Assembly: GCF_009730915.1 (NCBI RefSeq) | Contig: NC_052481.1 | Location: 3,844,001 to 3,908,000 of the forward strand | Origin: Dioscorea cayenensis subsp. rotundata | Lineage: Eukaryota; Streptophyta; Magnoliopsida; Dioscoreales; Dioscoreaceae | Length of the DNA: 64,000 nt | Reading direction: 5' to 3' | Part shown: in pieces, positions 1 through 17,066 of the stretch | Position numbering within the stretch: the first letter of the stretch is position 1 | How the letters are laid out: every line of letters starts with the position of its first letter | Program-made: the position numbers and the translations under genes | The notes under the pieces: generated by a model | What the model was told of the DNA's origin: nothing | The model's database searches: none | What the model saw: the letters and a program-made list of their open reading frames with translations, nothing else

Positions 1-35
1 TGCTAATGCAGTCTTTTGCTCATATGTGCATGCAG

Positions 36-5339
<5,304 letters not shown>

Positions 5340-6441
5340 TCAATGCAATAAATAGGAATGCTAATCCCTTTTCCCTGAGAAAGTTCTATTTAGTGTCAAG
5401 GTGCTTCAAACAGCAGTTATAACCGTTGATGGAGAAAGTAAGTATTTATTACTGAAGATAACTAACAACTGAAGATGTTGACGGAGACGACGTAATGGTT
5501 CATCTTGCAGTTTTTATGGCTCGACGAGTTAATAAATTGCTATTATTTGCTGAGTTACCATCATGTTGATGCGATAAGCCAATGTCGTTTACGTACCAAC
5601 AAGAACGAGCCCTCAAGGGATCAAAATGTGAACCAAAGCTTGGTTATCTAGTTTTTTGGTTCATGATATGGTTAGGTCTAATTATTTGTTGTTGTTGTAT
5701 ATTATTAAAATAAATAATAACCCGGAGTGTTCTAAATTTATTTGTGTAATATTTTTGATTGATTGGTTTTTCTATTTATGTAAAAGAAAAAAAAAAACAG
5801 ATAAAAAGCTAACATGGCCCACTCTTATTATTTTCTACTTCCGATTGGAGGAACTCAAAAATCATTTGCTAGATATTCTTGCTTAATTATTTATTTATTT
5901 ATTTAGTTTTAAAAAAATATAAATGTATCAAATCTAATTTATTTTATCTTTATAAAAAAAAAAATAATAAAAAAATTTGGATAAGATCCTCCACAACCAT
6001 GATGGGAGTGGTGGGGTAGCCTTAACCATGTGTGGTAAAGAGAAAAGCCCGAAGGCTGTTCCCGTCCCTGTCAGGGGAGATGCCAACCGTCTCTCCTTTC
6101 AACGAACACGCTATTCAATTGTGGCTGGATCGTTATAAAGAAGATGTAAATCATGTAAACAGCCGATGTGGGACTATGTTTACTATTATACCAAACTTAT
6201 ATTGGGCCCATAAAATAATTAAAAGTCATAAAATGTATTAAAAATAAAAAGTCAATATATATATATAATAGTAAACCTTCAGGTTTTAAATTTTCACTAA
6301 CAGAAAAAGCACAACCTATTATGTTCTCATACAATCAATCACCATCTACAAATCCAACATAATTTCTTTGATTTACTACATTTCTCATACAGTAATAGTC
6401 TTCAATGAGCTAAAAGAAGTCGAGGTTCATCGCTTTTGTTT
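5340..6441. other. Convergent intergenic space between NRPC2 and PBAC3
   Basis: This spacer holds the 3' untranslated regions of two converging genes and AT-rich sequence with homopolymer and TTTA runs (near 5885-5905). A less AT-rich patch at about 6030-6130 has a short open frame but no recognisable protein. I see no gene here. Confidence 0.6.
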
Positions 6442-7916
6442 TCAATAAATGAAATTCTCCGTAACAACTGAAATGATATCTTTTAAAGTCCCCTGCAATA
6501 ATAATAATAATGAACACAAACAATTCTCACAGTTCATGCTGTCGATGAAATTGTGATATTTATATATAATGTATTTTGATAAGTTACCGGAGAATGGTCT
6601 TTCAGACCAAGCGATAACACCAAGGGCTTCGCTGAGCCAGAGTTACTGAAAAAAAAAAACTACATGAACATCAAGCACAACATAAAAATTTAAGATTCAA
6701 CCAACAATGGTTGATTGGTTAGAGTTATTATTTCTATCAAGCTTTTACAAAACTGGGTATCAAAATTAACAAGAAAATGCACCTGATATGCTCGATCAGT
6801 TGGCGGGCACATGCAACAAGTAATGGCTGCGAATAAAAATTTCAGAAATCTCAAATTTTCTAGTTTCTGAAGACTCCTCATTCCATTCATCATATTCAGA
6901 GAAATATAATAATCTTACCTCATCTCGCTTGCCGAATATTACTGAAATATTGAAATTTGGCTCAACAGACATCCCCTCCTCTTTCCTAACAAACAAGATG
7001 ATGTTTTTTCTTTACAATAAACAATTGTGGAACATTTACTCTGTTAAAAACAAACATCAAATTGTGCACTGATTATCATCGATGTGCTATAAAGTTATAT
7101 AATTGCTTGCTGAACCAGCACGCACAATCCAAAAGGCAGAAACCAGAATTCACCTTTGGCTACTTTTACAACAAGAAGATAGTGATGATTATCGATTAGA
7201 TCTAAATCAAATACTTCAGACCTCCAACTAACAAGATACAGTTCTAACTCTCAATTATTCAATATTAGGTAAGATTGAAGAGTAATAATTCCAAAAAATT
7301 GGATGCAAAAAACAACGAAAACTTTTCTGAATTACTGAATGTCCACTTGCTCAAGAGAAAGCACCAAACAAACCACCTTTTTATTAGCTTGATCAAAGAA
7401 AAAGCTCATACAAGTGTTCTACATTAAATCCCGATAAAAGAAAAATCACCGAATAAAGATACTTACTTAGCATGAAGTATAGTTCCCATCGATCCTATCT
7501 GCGTTACCAATACCTAAATTATTTTTTCACAGTGAGCATCATTCAAGCAAGTAGTTGCTAAATTACTGAAATTTGATTATATTAAGGTCAAGTAACAAAC
7601 CAGAAAATTATCATCATACTTGCAGATCACTATGTTTGTTTTGTTCCCCTACAATGCCACAAAAACAAAAAATCCAGCTAAAAATACATGAAACTAAGCA
7701 ATGTAGACCATAAATTCACTTTCAATGCCACCAAATAATTATAATAAAAAGTTACAGATAAGAATACATTTAAAAGAACACTGCGATATAAAGCAGTAAA
7801 TTCAGCATTAAAATGAAAACATTTTAACAGAGTTCTTTCAAAGAAACCTTAATATTTACTGAAAAATTCTTATGAGCAACAGGAAAGCTATCAACTTGAA
7901 GAGAATCCATGCTCAT
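6442..7916 (-). CDS. PBAC3: Proteasome assembly chaperone 3 (PSMG3/PBAC3-like)
   Basis: This small chaperone works with its partner PAC4 in assembly of the alpha ring of the 20S proteasome. Seven minus-strand coding exons join in phase: 7916-7848, 7648-7601, 7513-7467, 6985-6919, 6826-6783, 6645-6588 and 6492-6442 (TGA), giving 127 residues, the usual size of the family. Recognisable segments are SFPVAHKNFSVNIKGNKT, YDDNFLVLVTQIGSMGTILH, NISVIFGKRDEPLLVACARQ (a near-continuous block) and KPLVLSLGLKDHSP. The ATG at 7916 is followed by a second in-frame ATG two codons later, so either may start. All introns are GT-AG. No exon is long enough to show as an obvious ORF, so simple ORF calling would miss this gene. 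The identification is from recalled family conservation. The reading frame shows no lesion. Confidence 0.88.
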
Positions 7917-8235
7917 GTGAAACTTGAAGATCTCCAAAACCCTGAAATAAATTAACAACGAGAATTAATTGTTCAAAAATCATCTTGTTAAAACAATGCA
8001 TTTCATTAAAAAAAAAAAAACACCAAACTAAGTTCTAAATCAATCAAATAACTGAATTAATACGGAAAAAATTGACAAACAACAATGAACTCAGCTAAAC
8101 CTGGCTTGAAACTTCCAATCGTCTGCTAATTTTTTCTAGGGTTTCTGATCCAAGTTGGGGATGTTCGAGAATTAGAGAGTTCGCAAACCAGCCCCTTGAA
8201 TTCATGTTATTTCCCTTTCAAGTCCTCGGAAGGGT
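7917..8235 (-). other. 5' untranslated exon and leader intron of PBAC3
   Basis: Upstream of the PBAC3 start, a 3' splice site (TTATTTCAG) lies at about 7943, and a matching donor (AAGCCAG then GTTTAGC) lies at 8101/8100. This implies a noncoding first exon from about 8230 to 8101 and a leader intron of about 157 bases. The transcription start is a guess. Confidence 0.5.
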
Positions 8236-8265
8236 TTTTTCTAATATTGTAAATGAACCCCTCTA

Positions 8266-8314
<49 letters not shown>

Positions 8315-9208
8315 TATTTTTATCTTTTTTCAGTTTGATGATGACCCCTTTGAATTCTTAAACACCGTGCAGGGAGGACCGAGGACCACATACAAGTACT
8401 CATCTATATATATATATATATAACGCTCCACTTTCTGAGATTTTTTTTTAAAAAAAATTCCATATTTTAATTTTTGTTATATTTATTTAATAAAATAGTT
8501 TGTGCAAGAAAAGAAGAATTTTATATTTTATCAAAAATTATGTTATGGTTGGGATTTGTTCATATGATTTTTACTTCATAGTTATATATATATATAGACA
8601 GGGTGTGTCATCTATTGACGAGCGTAGATTCAAAATCTACATACCTTTGTTCTCATCTTCATCATGTGTTTCATTTGTGTTACTATACTTATGAACTGTA
8701 GCACAATGAAAAGTGATATATATATATATATATATATGTACAATATTTTGATATAAATTGTTCAATCAAATATGGACAATATTATTATACCTACAGTTTA
8801 ACATATATAAACCAACTAGAACACCATACCCACCCATTCTTTGGCAGTACAATGTATGTGTTACTGTTACACACCCACTTCTTCCTATCTCTCTCATCTT
8901 ATTTCTCTCACTTCCTTTTCAAAATTGGGGACATTATAGAATGTCCCCAGTCTACATTTTCTTATATATATATATATATATTTGTATGTATCCAGAAGAA
9001 AGAAAAACAAAGCTAAAAGATTACATAGTTCTAGGACAAGCTATTCTAATGGCGTTAGCTAGGAATGGTGAAAAAAATGTCTCGAGAGCACATTAAAGAT
9101 GTGGAGGCCTAAATTAAGGTTATTGATATGTTCCGCAAGTGCATAGTTGTCAAACAGTAATAAAGTTATCATTCTCATAGTGACTAAATTGTCAATTATC
9201 GAATAATT
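8236..9208. repeat. Spacer rich in microsatellites
   Basis: Upstream of PBAC3, this stretch contains a (TTA)n run at about 8268-8314, several (TA)n runs (8406-8422, 8716-8737, 8965-8982) and a short perfect hairpin at 8926-8949. No coding sequence is recognised. Confidence 0.7.
8926..8949. repeat. Perfect 10-bp inverted repeat with 4-base loop
   Basis: TGGGGACATT is followed by ATAG and then AATGTCCCCA, a perfect hairpin. It could be the centre or end of a miniature transposon. Nothing nearby explains it. Confidence 0.7.
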
Positions 9209-12200
9209 GGGTATAATACCATGGATTGTCTCTGTATTATATCCAAAGTGCCCATTTAGCCCCTCTAATATTTTTTGCCTGCATAGGGTCCCGGTATTTT
9301 TCATTTTGCGTCAAATGAGTCTCTCCTCTTAATGGACGTAGATTTTGTCATCTTCTCTGCTGACGTGGCCTGGAATATGTTTAAAATATTAGTAAAATAT
9401 TCAAAAGGTTGATTAATAGGGTAATTAGCCTATCGGATCAGGATGGTGGATCCAAACTAATCGGATCCAATAGGCTAATGGAAAAGAGGTCGTCTTCCAC
9501 CTTGATCTCGGATCTTGTTGCCTTCAAATATCTTCCACCTTTTCTAGGGTTGTCATGAAGGAGTTCATCATCGGTGCCAAGGATCATGCTTTCTAGGGTT
9601 GTCGTGAAGGAATTCACCGCTAGTATCAAGAAGCTTAATTTCTAGGGCATCTTATACCGACAAAACTTCTAACATAACACGACGGTCAGTGAACTTAGTG
9701 AAGGGTAAGGACTAGGTAAGCATGGTTGATTTTCACATTAGGGTTAGCGTAAAAAGTGCGTGGATGAGTTGTATGGTTTTTAGTTGTACAAAATGAGTTC
9801 TAGCATTGTTTTGTGTTTAGATCGCTTAGATTGCTTACCATTTATATGTTATAACAAGGATGAAGTTAATCTGCCTAGGTTGTAGTTGTTTTGTGTATAG
9901 ATTATTACCACTATTCTCTTTTTTTAGTTCAAATGGTCCCCTTTGTTTGTGTCCCTCTAATAAAGCTTTGAAAGGTTGTGCCTTTGGTGTGACTCACATG
10001 GTGGCAATAATAAATAAATTGGTCAACTAAAGCTTAAATACTTTAGGTATGCTTGTATTAGTTGAGTATTCTTTGCTTATTTTGGTGTACCTTTATTTTT
10101 CTATTTTGATGCCTTGTATGTGTTTGATGAGAGATTCTATTTTTCTTGAATATATGCTAGCACAATTTGAGTTTATATGTATTTGATTGATGATAGATGC
10201 TTTGTTTATAGTTGAATATATGACCTGGTGTCTCACATGTGTTTGATGATAGGTTCATTTTTTTGTTTGATGATAGATTTCATATAATATTGCTGCCCAT
10301 TTTTTATTCAGGTATGCGAAATGAATACAATTACTGACATCACTTACCCATTTCCCTACAGGTGTCAAACCATGCCGTTCACTGATGAATATGTTGTTAG
10401 TTACCACCATGGAGGTACACTCATAAGAGAAACTCAACCAAAGTATAAGGATGGCAAGGTGGTAGCCTTTGGTGTGGGCCATGACAACCTTTGCTATTAG
10501 GAGATGCTTGGAGATATTTAGGTGTTAGGTTATGATGTCAACAAAAATATGGACTTATTTCTGTAAAGGGATAGGGGACATTGCAACAAATAGCTGATGA
10601 CGCTGGAATTGTAGGACTAACTGAACTGCTACAGAGACACTTTGATGTGGATGTCTATGTGGAGGCAATAGGTATTAACCATGGAAGACCTTTGCTAGAA
10701 ATTTTACAATTTGGTTTTCAGGAGAGGTTTTCCTTGGAATTAAGGTTTGGTACTATAGAGGCATTTGAGTTTGAAGATGCTGAAAATGAGCAGGCTGAGG
10801 CTGATGATGAAGAGAGACTGGTTGAACTGCCTATCATAGATTGCAACTTAGATGAAGATGCTGAAAGAGATGAAGCCAGGGAGAAAGTGAGAAATTAAGT
10901 GGAGCTCAAGTAGGGTGATTAAAAAGAGGCAGAAGAAGGATCAGGTGACTAGATGGGCGATGATGTCCATGAGGAGTCTAATGTGAGGCATAATTCTAAA
11001 TCTGGGAAGGTGAGAGGATATGAAAGTGATTATATTCTATCCTCAGATCCAAGAAGCTATGAGGACACCAATGCAGGCTCAGAGATAGAAGAAGCTAGGA
11101 GGCACAGGTCTACCATGCAGATTTTTGATCCATCTAAGCCATTGGAGGATTTTTCCCTTGATCTAAAGTTTAAAGACTTGAAGCTATTTAAGAAGGAACT
11201 AGTGGATTACTCAACCAGGAAGGGATTTGAATTCAAGTATGTCAAGAACGATGCAGTCAGAGTTAGGGCTATCTACTCAGGGAAAAATTACACATGGTTG
11301 ATACTTTGTTCATGGTGTTGTGGGAAAAAGGCCTTAATCATAGTCAAGCACTATGTTCCTCAACACTCTTGCCTACTTGGAACTACAAAGAATAGAAAGG
11401 TAACACCACTAGTAATTGAAAAGAGATTTGGTGAGATGATCTTTGTAAAGCTTTTCATCACACCAAGGCATTTGAGATCAATGGTCAGAAGGGAAATGGG
11501 GGTCTTCATCACACAAAAAGTTTGTAGAAATGCCAAGGGTTTGATCATTAAGAAGATTGAGGAACAATTCTGAGAGGATTTCAAAGTTCTAACCAACTAT
11601 GCACTTGAATTAAAAGCTACCAATCCAAGGAGTAATGCGATTATCTTATCAGAAAAGGCCAACCCTGGTGATATTCCAACATTTCAGAAGATGTATATAT
11701 GCCTTACAGCAGCAAGAGAGGGGTTTCTTGGTGGTTGCAAGAGGATTATAGGAGTAGATGGGTATTTTCTGAAAGGTCAATTGCTTGTAGTTGTTGGAAG
11801 AGATAGGAACAATCAAATATTCCCAATTGCTTGGGCAATAGTACAGAAGGAGACAATTGAATCATGGACATGGTTTTTTGAACAATTGCAAGCAGATCTT
11901 GGCATTGGAGATGGGCTTGGGTGGTCCTTAATCAGTGACATGAAGAAGGTAAAATACTGAAACAATGGCATGTTTTTTTTCCTTGTTTGTAAACATACTA
12001 GGTCTACATTTCAGTAAATGTGTTGTTGTCTTTGCAGGGTATAATATATGCAACCAATGAACTTTTCCCTCACATTGAGCATAAGATGTGTGCAAGACAC
12101 ATCTATGCTAGGTAGGGGAAAAAAACACCAGGGGAAGGGGTTGTAGATTGCATTATGGAATGTTGCCAGATCTACCAGTCAACCACAGATGCAAAAATAC

Positions 12201-13000
12201 CTAGATCAGATGTATAATTTTCATGGAGGGTAGGCAACTGTGAAGGACTTACTGGAGCACTAGCCAATCACAGGTTTCCATGTTGCCTTCTTTATGATGT
12301 AGTGAAGTGTGATCTTATAGACAACAATATGTGTGAGACATTTTATGGGTTAGTGTTAGATGCTAGAAGTAAGCCGATTATAAGCATGTTAGAGAATATT
12401 AGGCCGTATGTTATGACAATGATTGCTGTGAAAAAGGATTATATGTGGAAGTGGAGGTGTGTTTGTGGACCAAACATAATTGTTAAGATAAAGAAAAAAA
12501 AGGAAAAAAAGTGCTAAATGGCATGTTGTATGGAATGGGGGGCTAAGGCATGAAGTGTATTGGGGCAACTTAGTGTTGCATGTGAGGGAAGCTTATGTAG
12601 TTATGTTAGCAATACATGTGTGTTCATGTGGAAAATGGGACAAGCATGGGATCCCCTGCCAGCATGTAATGGCTTCCATTGCTTACAATGGAGCAGACCC
12701 CCTTGATTATGTCTCTAAGTGGTTCACAAAAGATGTTTATTTGAAAGCCTACCAGTCTTTTGTAAATCCAGTCAAAGGCAGGGAATTCTGGCCATCAAGT
12801 AAAGAGGGACCACTACTCCCTCTAATAGTCAAGAGGATGCTAGGTAGGCCAGTAAAAAAAAGGAGGAAAAGCCCTTGGAAAGTAAAAACAAGAGTAGAAC
12901 AAAGTTGACAAGGAGAGGCAGGATATTTAAATGTGATATGTGTCAAGCTGAAGGGCATAACAAACTAACATGCCCAAAAAAAAGAAAAGCTATTGTAAGA
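9209..13000 (+). mobile_element. Decayed MULE (Mutator-like) DNA transposon
   Basis: The stretch beginning GGGTATAATACCATGG at 9209 reads like a plant MULE terminal region, with runs such as GGGTCCCGG and GACGTGGC further in. It precedes a broken MuDR-type transposase (10372-12975). I searched 13.0-14.5 kb for a matching right-hand inverted repeat and did not find one. The right end is therefore missing or too diverged, and the end given is only where transposase similarity stops. The left boundary is an inference from sequence style. Confidence 0.6.
10372..12975 (+). pseudogene. MuDR-type MULE transposase, degenerate
   Basis: Domains appear in the expected order but in several frames. An N-terminal MuDR-like segment (EYVVSYHHGGTL, about 10380-10430) is cut by stops near 10498 and 10519. 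An acidic stretch (10581-10898) and a DNA-binding segment (10953-11573, ending in TGA) follow. The DDE transposase core at 11691-11960 has VDGYFLKGQ (first Asp) and a later SDMKK (second Asp). The SWIM zinc finger at about 12615-12690 reads CSCGKWDKHGIPCQH. A Lys/Arg-rich tail and a CCHC knuckle (CDMCQAEGHNKLTC, about 12936-12972) close it, the knuckle lying after a TGA at 12906. The stops and frame changes indicate it cannot make a full transposase, although some breaks could be introns (for example the GT-AG-like gap after 11948). Confidence 0.85.
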
Positions 13001-14839
13001 TCTATCACTTTATATTGTTTTTCTTTACATTGAAGCACATGTTAACTTTGCAGAACCTAGTAATACCGACATCTTGGTAGGTAAACACTGAGACCACCAC
13101 TAACAATGCATTAGCTGGCCAGGTAAGTCATGAGGGACATACTAACACAGGAGTAAGACAAAGAATTGACATAAGACAACAACTACATCAAAAGGAATGA
13201 AAAAATTGCCTCCTACCACCTAGGGTCCATTTAAAATGTTTATGGTAACATGCACCTATGTTAAGTTCAAAATCACAAGCATTAAGTGCAAACCAAATTA
13301 AAATCAATCGACCAATATCTAAGAAGAGAAATTCAGAACATAACATCTTTTACATTCCTTTGGCTAATCCCAATCGTAGAAAGAAAGGTTCTACTCCTCC
13401 ATGTTCAAAATACAACCCATGAACACTGATCTAAACATCTGACAAGAAAATAAAAAGTTTTAAAAGAAAAGAAACTTCTTATCCCTACTTGCCAATCGAC
13501 AAATCGATGTGGATCCAAGCTTGATGTTCGCTTTTCTTACTCTTAGTTCCTCTTTGATTGCTTTCCTTGCCTTTTGGAGATCGCTTCTCCTTTAACCCTA
13601 CCCATCCTTCTTTCTTCTTTTTTTCTCCTCCTTCCCTTTTGATACGCTAGGATTTCTTTTCCTATCGCAAAACACAGGTGGTGTTGGGTAACATGGGCTG
13701 CTTGTGTTTCTTTTTATTTTGATCTCTAAATTTCTAGATCAACACCAAACACATCCATGCTAATTAACACAGGCTAGTCGTGTTTCTTTCTGTTTCTTTG
13801 CTTTACATTCCCTTCTTACTTTATAATCCGCCATAACTTGCTTCTTATTTGGTCTTCTAGAACACATCAAACACATATATATTGGAGGTCGATTTCCACT
13901 TATTTGCATGAAAAATAATCAAAATAAGTACTCCAAACAAGGCGAATGAAATCTATACAAAAATCATGTAAAATTTCGTGATTGAACAACAAATAAGATC
14001 AAATTAATATTAGGATTTCATGCAATTTCTATACTTATCAGTCATCAAAGTGAGTCATCATCGAGTGAGCACTATTGTTAGTCTTTATATGCACATGTGC
14101 GATTGAAGAGCTTCGATTCTTAATTCAACATGTCTTTGCAGCAAGCAAATTGTGGTGTGGTACACTATTCAAAATAGGATTTTCTCATTTTCATAATTAC
14201 AACTAGAGAGTCAATTTTAAGTTTCATCTTTCTAAATCCCTTGTTGTAATAAAGAAATAGACTATGATAAACACCTCAAAGTTCTGCCACTAAACTTATG
14301 CCCCCGAACATAGTCCAATCAGACCCGGAGCATGGACAAACATGTACATATCCTTAAGGCATGGACCCAGTAGGCGTGCAAGGCCTCAGAACGTATCTCA
14401 GAGCAAATTATATAAACTAATAAAACCATAAATTCCAAAAATAAAAGAGTGTAATAGTGTCTGGAAAACATAAGGTTTCTAAATAATTTCAAGATATTTG
14501 AGAAAGGACAGAAAATAATATCTTCATCTATACTAAGAGAACTCCTATTGCTCGATAATTAATGTTAATTATCATCCGGTTTGATTTGCAATGGGTAAAA
14601 AAAAAAGTTTATAAGTTTCGTAGCCCTAAACGTAATCCACTAAATATATTTGGGATCATACAGGATTTCGAAACTTAATTTCAACTATCAAGAATAATAA
14701 AAAAAACTCATACATGAGTGCATAAAAAAACTCATAAAATATATTAGAGTAAAATAATATCAAATTACATACATCATAATTAGAGTAATCCATCATAAAT
14801 ATAGTTCAAAAGCATAACTGTTTTTAAATTACCATAGTA

Positions 14840-14840
<1 letters not shown>
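13001..14840. other. Gene-free stretch, probable transposon debris
   Basis: No gene is recognised. A partly duplicated segment at about 13670-13880 (AACACAGGTGGTG versus AACACAGGCTAGTCG contexts, both followed by TTTCTTT tracts) and a moderately GC-richer patch at 14280-14400 suggest old LTR-type remnants. No paired LTRs, primer site or coding domain could be defined. Confidence 0.4.

Positions 14841-14886
<46 letters not shown>
14841..14886. repeat. (TA)n microsatellite
   Basis: An uninterrupted run of about 23 TA units. Confidence 0.97.
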
Positions 14887-14891
<5 letters not shown>

Positions 14892-14957
14892 TTTCAAATT
14901 ACAATTCAAAATATATCAGATTCCTAAAATAAAGGTATATATCTCCCAAATTTAGTA

Positions 14958-15110
14958 TGGATATTAGAGATTATTTATTTTTCCTCACATACCATAGCCA
15001 AAATATCATAGATCATTTATTTATCCTCGGTGACTTGAGACTAAATATTATAAATCATTTATTTATCTTCGGTAACTCGAGGTAGAATATCAGAGGCTAT
15101 TATTATTTTG
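14958..15110. repeat. Three diverged tandem units of about 55 bases
   Basis: The phrase ATCATTTATTTATCCTCGG and its variants recur three times (near 14970, 15012 and 15053), each followed by an ACTTGAG/ACTCGAG-like phrase. This kind of short subrepeat is common in LTRs of plant Ty3 elements, but no LTR pair was found. Confidence 0.6.
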
Positions 15111-15829
15111 CCAACAGACCGATGCAAAACTGCAGTCTCATTTTCAAAAATTTATGTCAACATGGTCAATGTTTGACATAGTTTATTTGGAGACTAAAAG
15201 TGATCTTAAAAAAAAAAAGCTTTGAAGCTCAAAAACCACTAAATTCAGAAATTGGACACTTCAAAAGTTGCAGAAATTATTTATACATAATATATCAAAA
15301 TATAATCCAAAATTCTTAAATTTTTATTCCATCAATCTAATGTAACTTGGCACATAAACATTGTATGCTCCCACTTTTCATTGAACATAATATGATTATT
15401 TTTCAAAATAGTAAATAGATAAACTAATTAATAAGGAAAAAAAACAAGTAATTGAAAATTAATTATATAAACCAAATACATAAGTTATGGAAAATTTTAT
15501 AATTTTAAAAAATAAAACAAAAATTTATATGTAGATTTAATTACAGGCTATTTACCTCAACAATGATTTTAGAATTCAACCCTGACACCAAATTCAAACC
15601 TCAGTAGAAAAGCTATCAAATATTGGTATATTTGAAAAAAAAAAACTTTAAATCAAGTAGAACAGTTATATAAACCCACCTAATCTCCAAAATACCTTTG
15701 TTAAGAGATGAGGCATCACAACTAATATGGGAGATATACCAACTTTGAAGATGAAACTACAAATTTATTTTGCATCTCTATCTTGTAATACTGTCTTAAT
15801 TGCAAATAAGCTTGGATATTCTCTTATAC

Positions 15830-16330
15830 TACTATCCATGTTAATTTTGGCACAGGGATCCCTTGGTAGTTTTCACTAAATGAGTATTTTATGCTTGAAC
15901 TTCCTAATAAAATTCCCAAGAATATCATTTGCCTCCACAACATGAGCAAGCATAAATTCAGTGTCAATAGATGGCCAAACAAAATCAGTATCATGTAAAG
16001 CACAATTTCTCCAATACCGAAGAAACCAAGCTGCATGCATGAAAAACACACCCTATGGGATATCAAATTGTTGCTTCTTACTCCCACAGTTAAGAGAAAT
16101 CTAACTTGCATATTCATGGGAAAGATTTAAAAAGATCCAAGTATCATGGAATTTCTCGCAATCCCTCCAAACATGTATAATTCTTTCATTTTTCCTTGAA
16201 CAATGAAAATCTTATGATACTGTAAACTAAAAAAAAAAAAAAGTTGTTGGCAAGGATCCCTACAAAATTCTAAAAATAAATACTTTTATCTTATTAGGAC
16301 AAGATTATCTGATTATGACAATACCTTGTT
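15830..16330 (-). pseudogene. LINE fragment (zf-RVT / C-terminal region), degenerate
   Basis: On the minus strand, fragments such as HVWRDCEKFHDTW and AAWFLRYWRNCALHDTDF resemble the region after the reverse transcriptase of plant LINEs, where a W..W..RN pattern is typical. Stops interrupt it. No other LINE domain is visible around it, so this is a short relic. Confidence 0.5.
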
Positions 16331-16816
16331 ACAAGGCATGCAACATGAAGGTGGTTATTCCAGTTGAATCATGTATGTTGATCTTGTAGAAAAAATATCA
16401 TCACTTTCTAATTTACATAATAGAATTTTTTTTTTTCACTTTCTTCAATGTTAATCCAAACAAAAGCTACCAAAAAAAAAAAAATTCCATAGCAAGAACG
16501 TCACTCAATAAATCAAAGTGCCAATTCCCAAATTCTCCACAATAAATCTAGTTGACTTACCATTGCTGATATCATTTCCCATTCTTTTAAGAAGCAACTA
16601 CTTGCTTTTTAAAATGCATTGTTAGGTACATACATTTGATGCTAACTATACGATGCTAACCACAGACAATAGATTTCTGCTCAATACATCCACCCATAAA
16701 CAGTCCATGTTGATCCGAATATATATTTCAATATATATGTGATAATAAAATTATAGTTATTCTCACATAATTATTTTTATGCATTTATATATATATAATG
16801 AGGACCCATTATTTAG

Positions 16817-16849
16817 GGACGTCCCTAGATTTGAAATCTAGGGATGTCC
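16817..16849. repeat. 16-bp inverted repeat (hairpin)
   Basis: GGACGTCCCTAGATTT is followed by one base and then AAATCTAGGGATGTCC, with a single mismatch between the arms. It lies about 170 bases from a second, longer palindrome, so both may belong to one MITE-like element. Confidence 0.75.
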
Positions 16850-17010
16850 ACAGTAGCTATTGGATCATCATCCATTAGCTAAAATCCATTTAATGAACAG
16901 TTTTACATAATGGTGTACAATAGTCTATACAATGTTTATATAAATAATATAATGGCCGTTGGACCAATGGATGTAAACAAACATTTATAGTAAACAGTAA
17001 TCTGTGTACC

Positions 17011-17066
17011 TGTGTAGATGATTTAGACCCATATATATGTATATATGGGTCTAAATCATCTACACA
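17011..17066. repeat. Near-perfect 56-bp palindrome
   Basis: Two 27-base arms (TGTGTAGATGATTTAGACCC plus ATATATA, and its reverse complement) are separated by only two bases, and I see no mismatch between the arms. It may be the fused ends of two miniature transposons or a hairpin-forming MITE. Confidence 0.9.
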
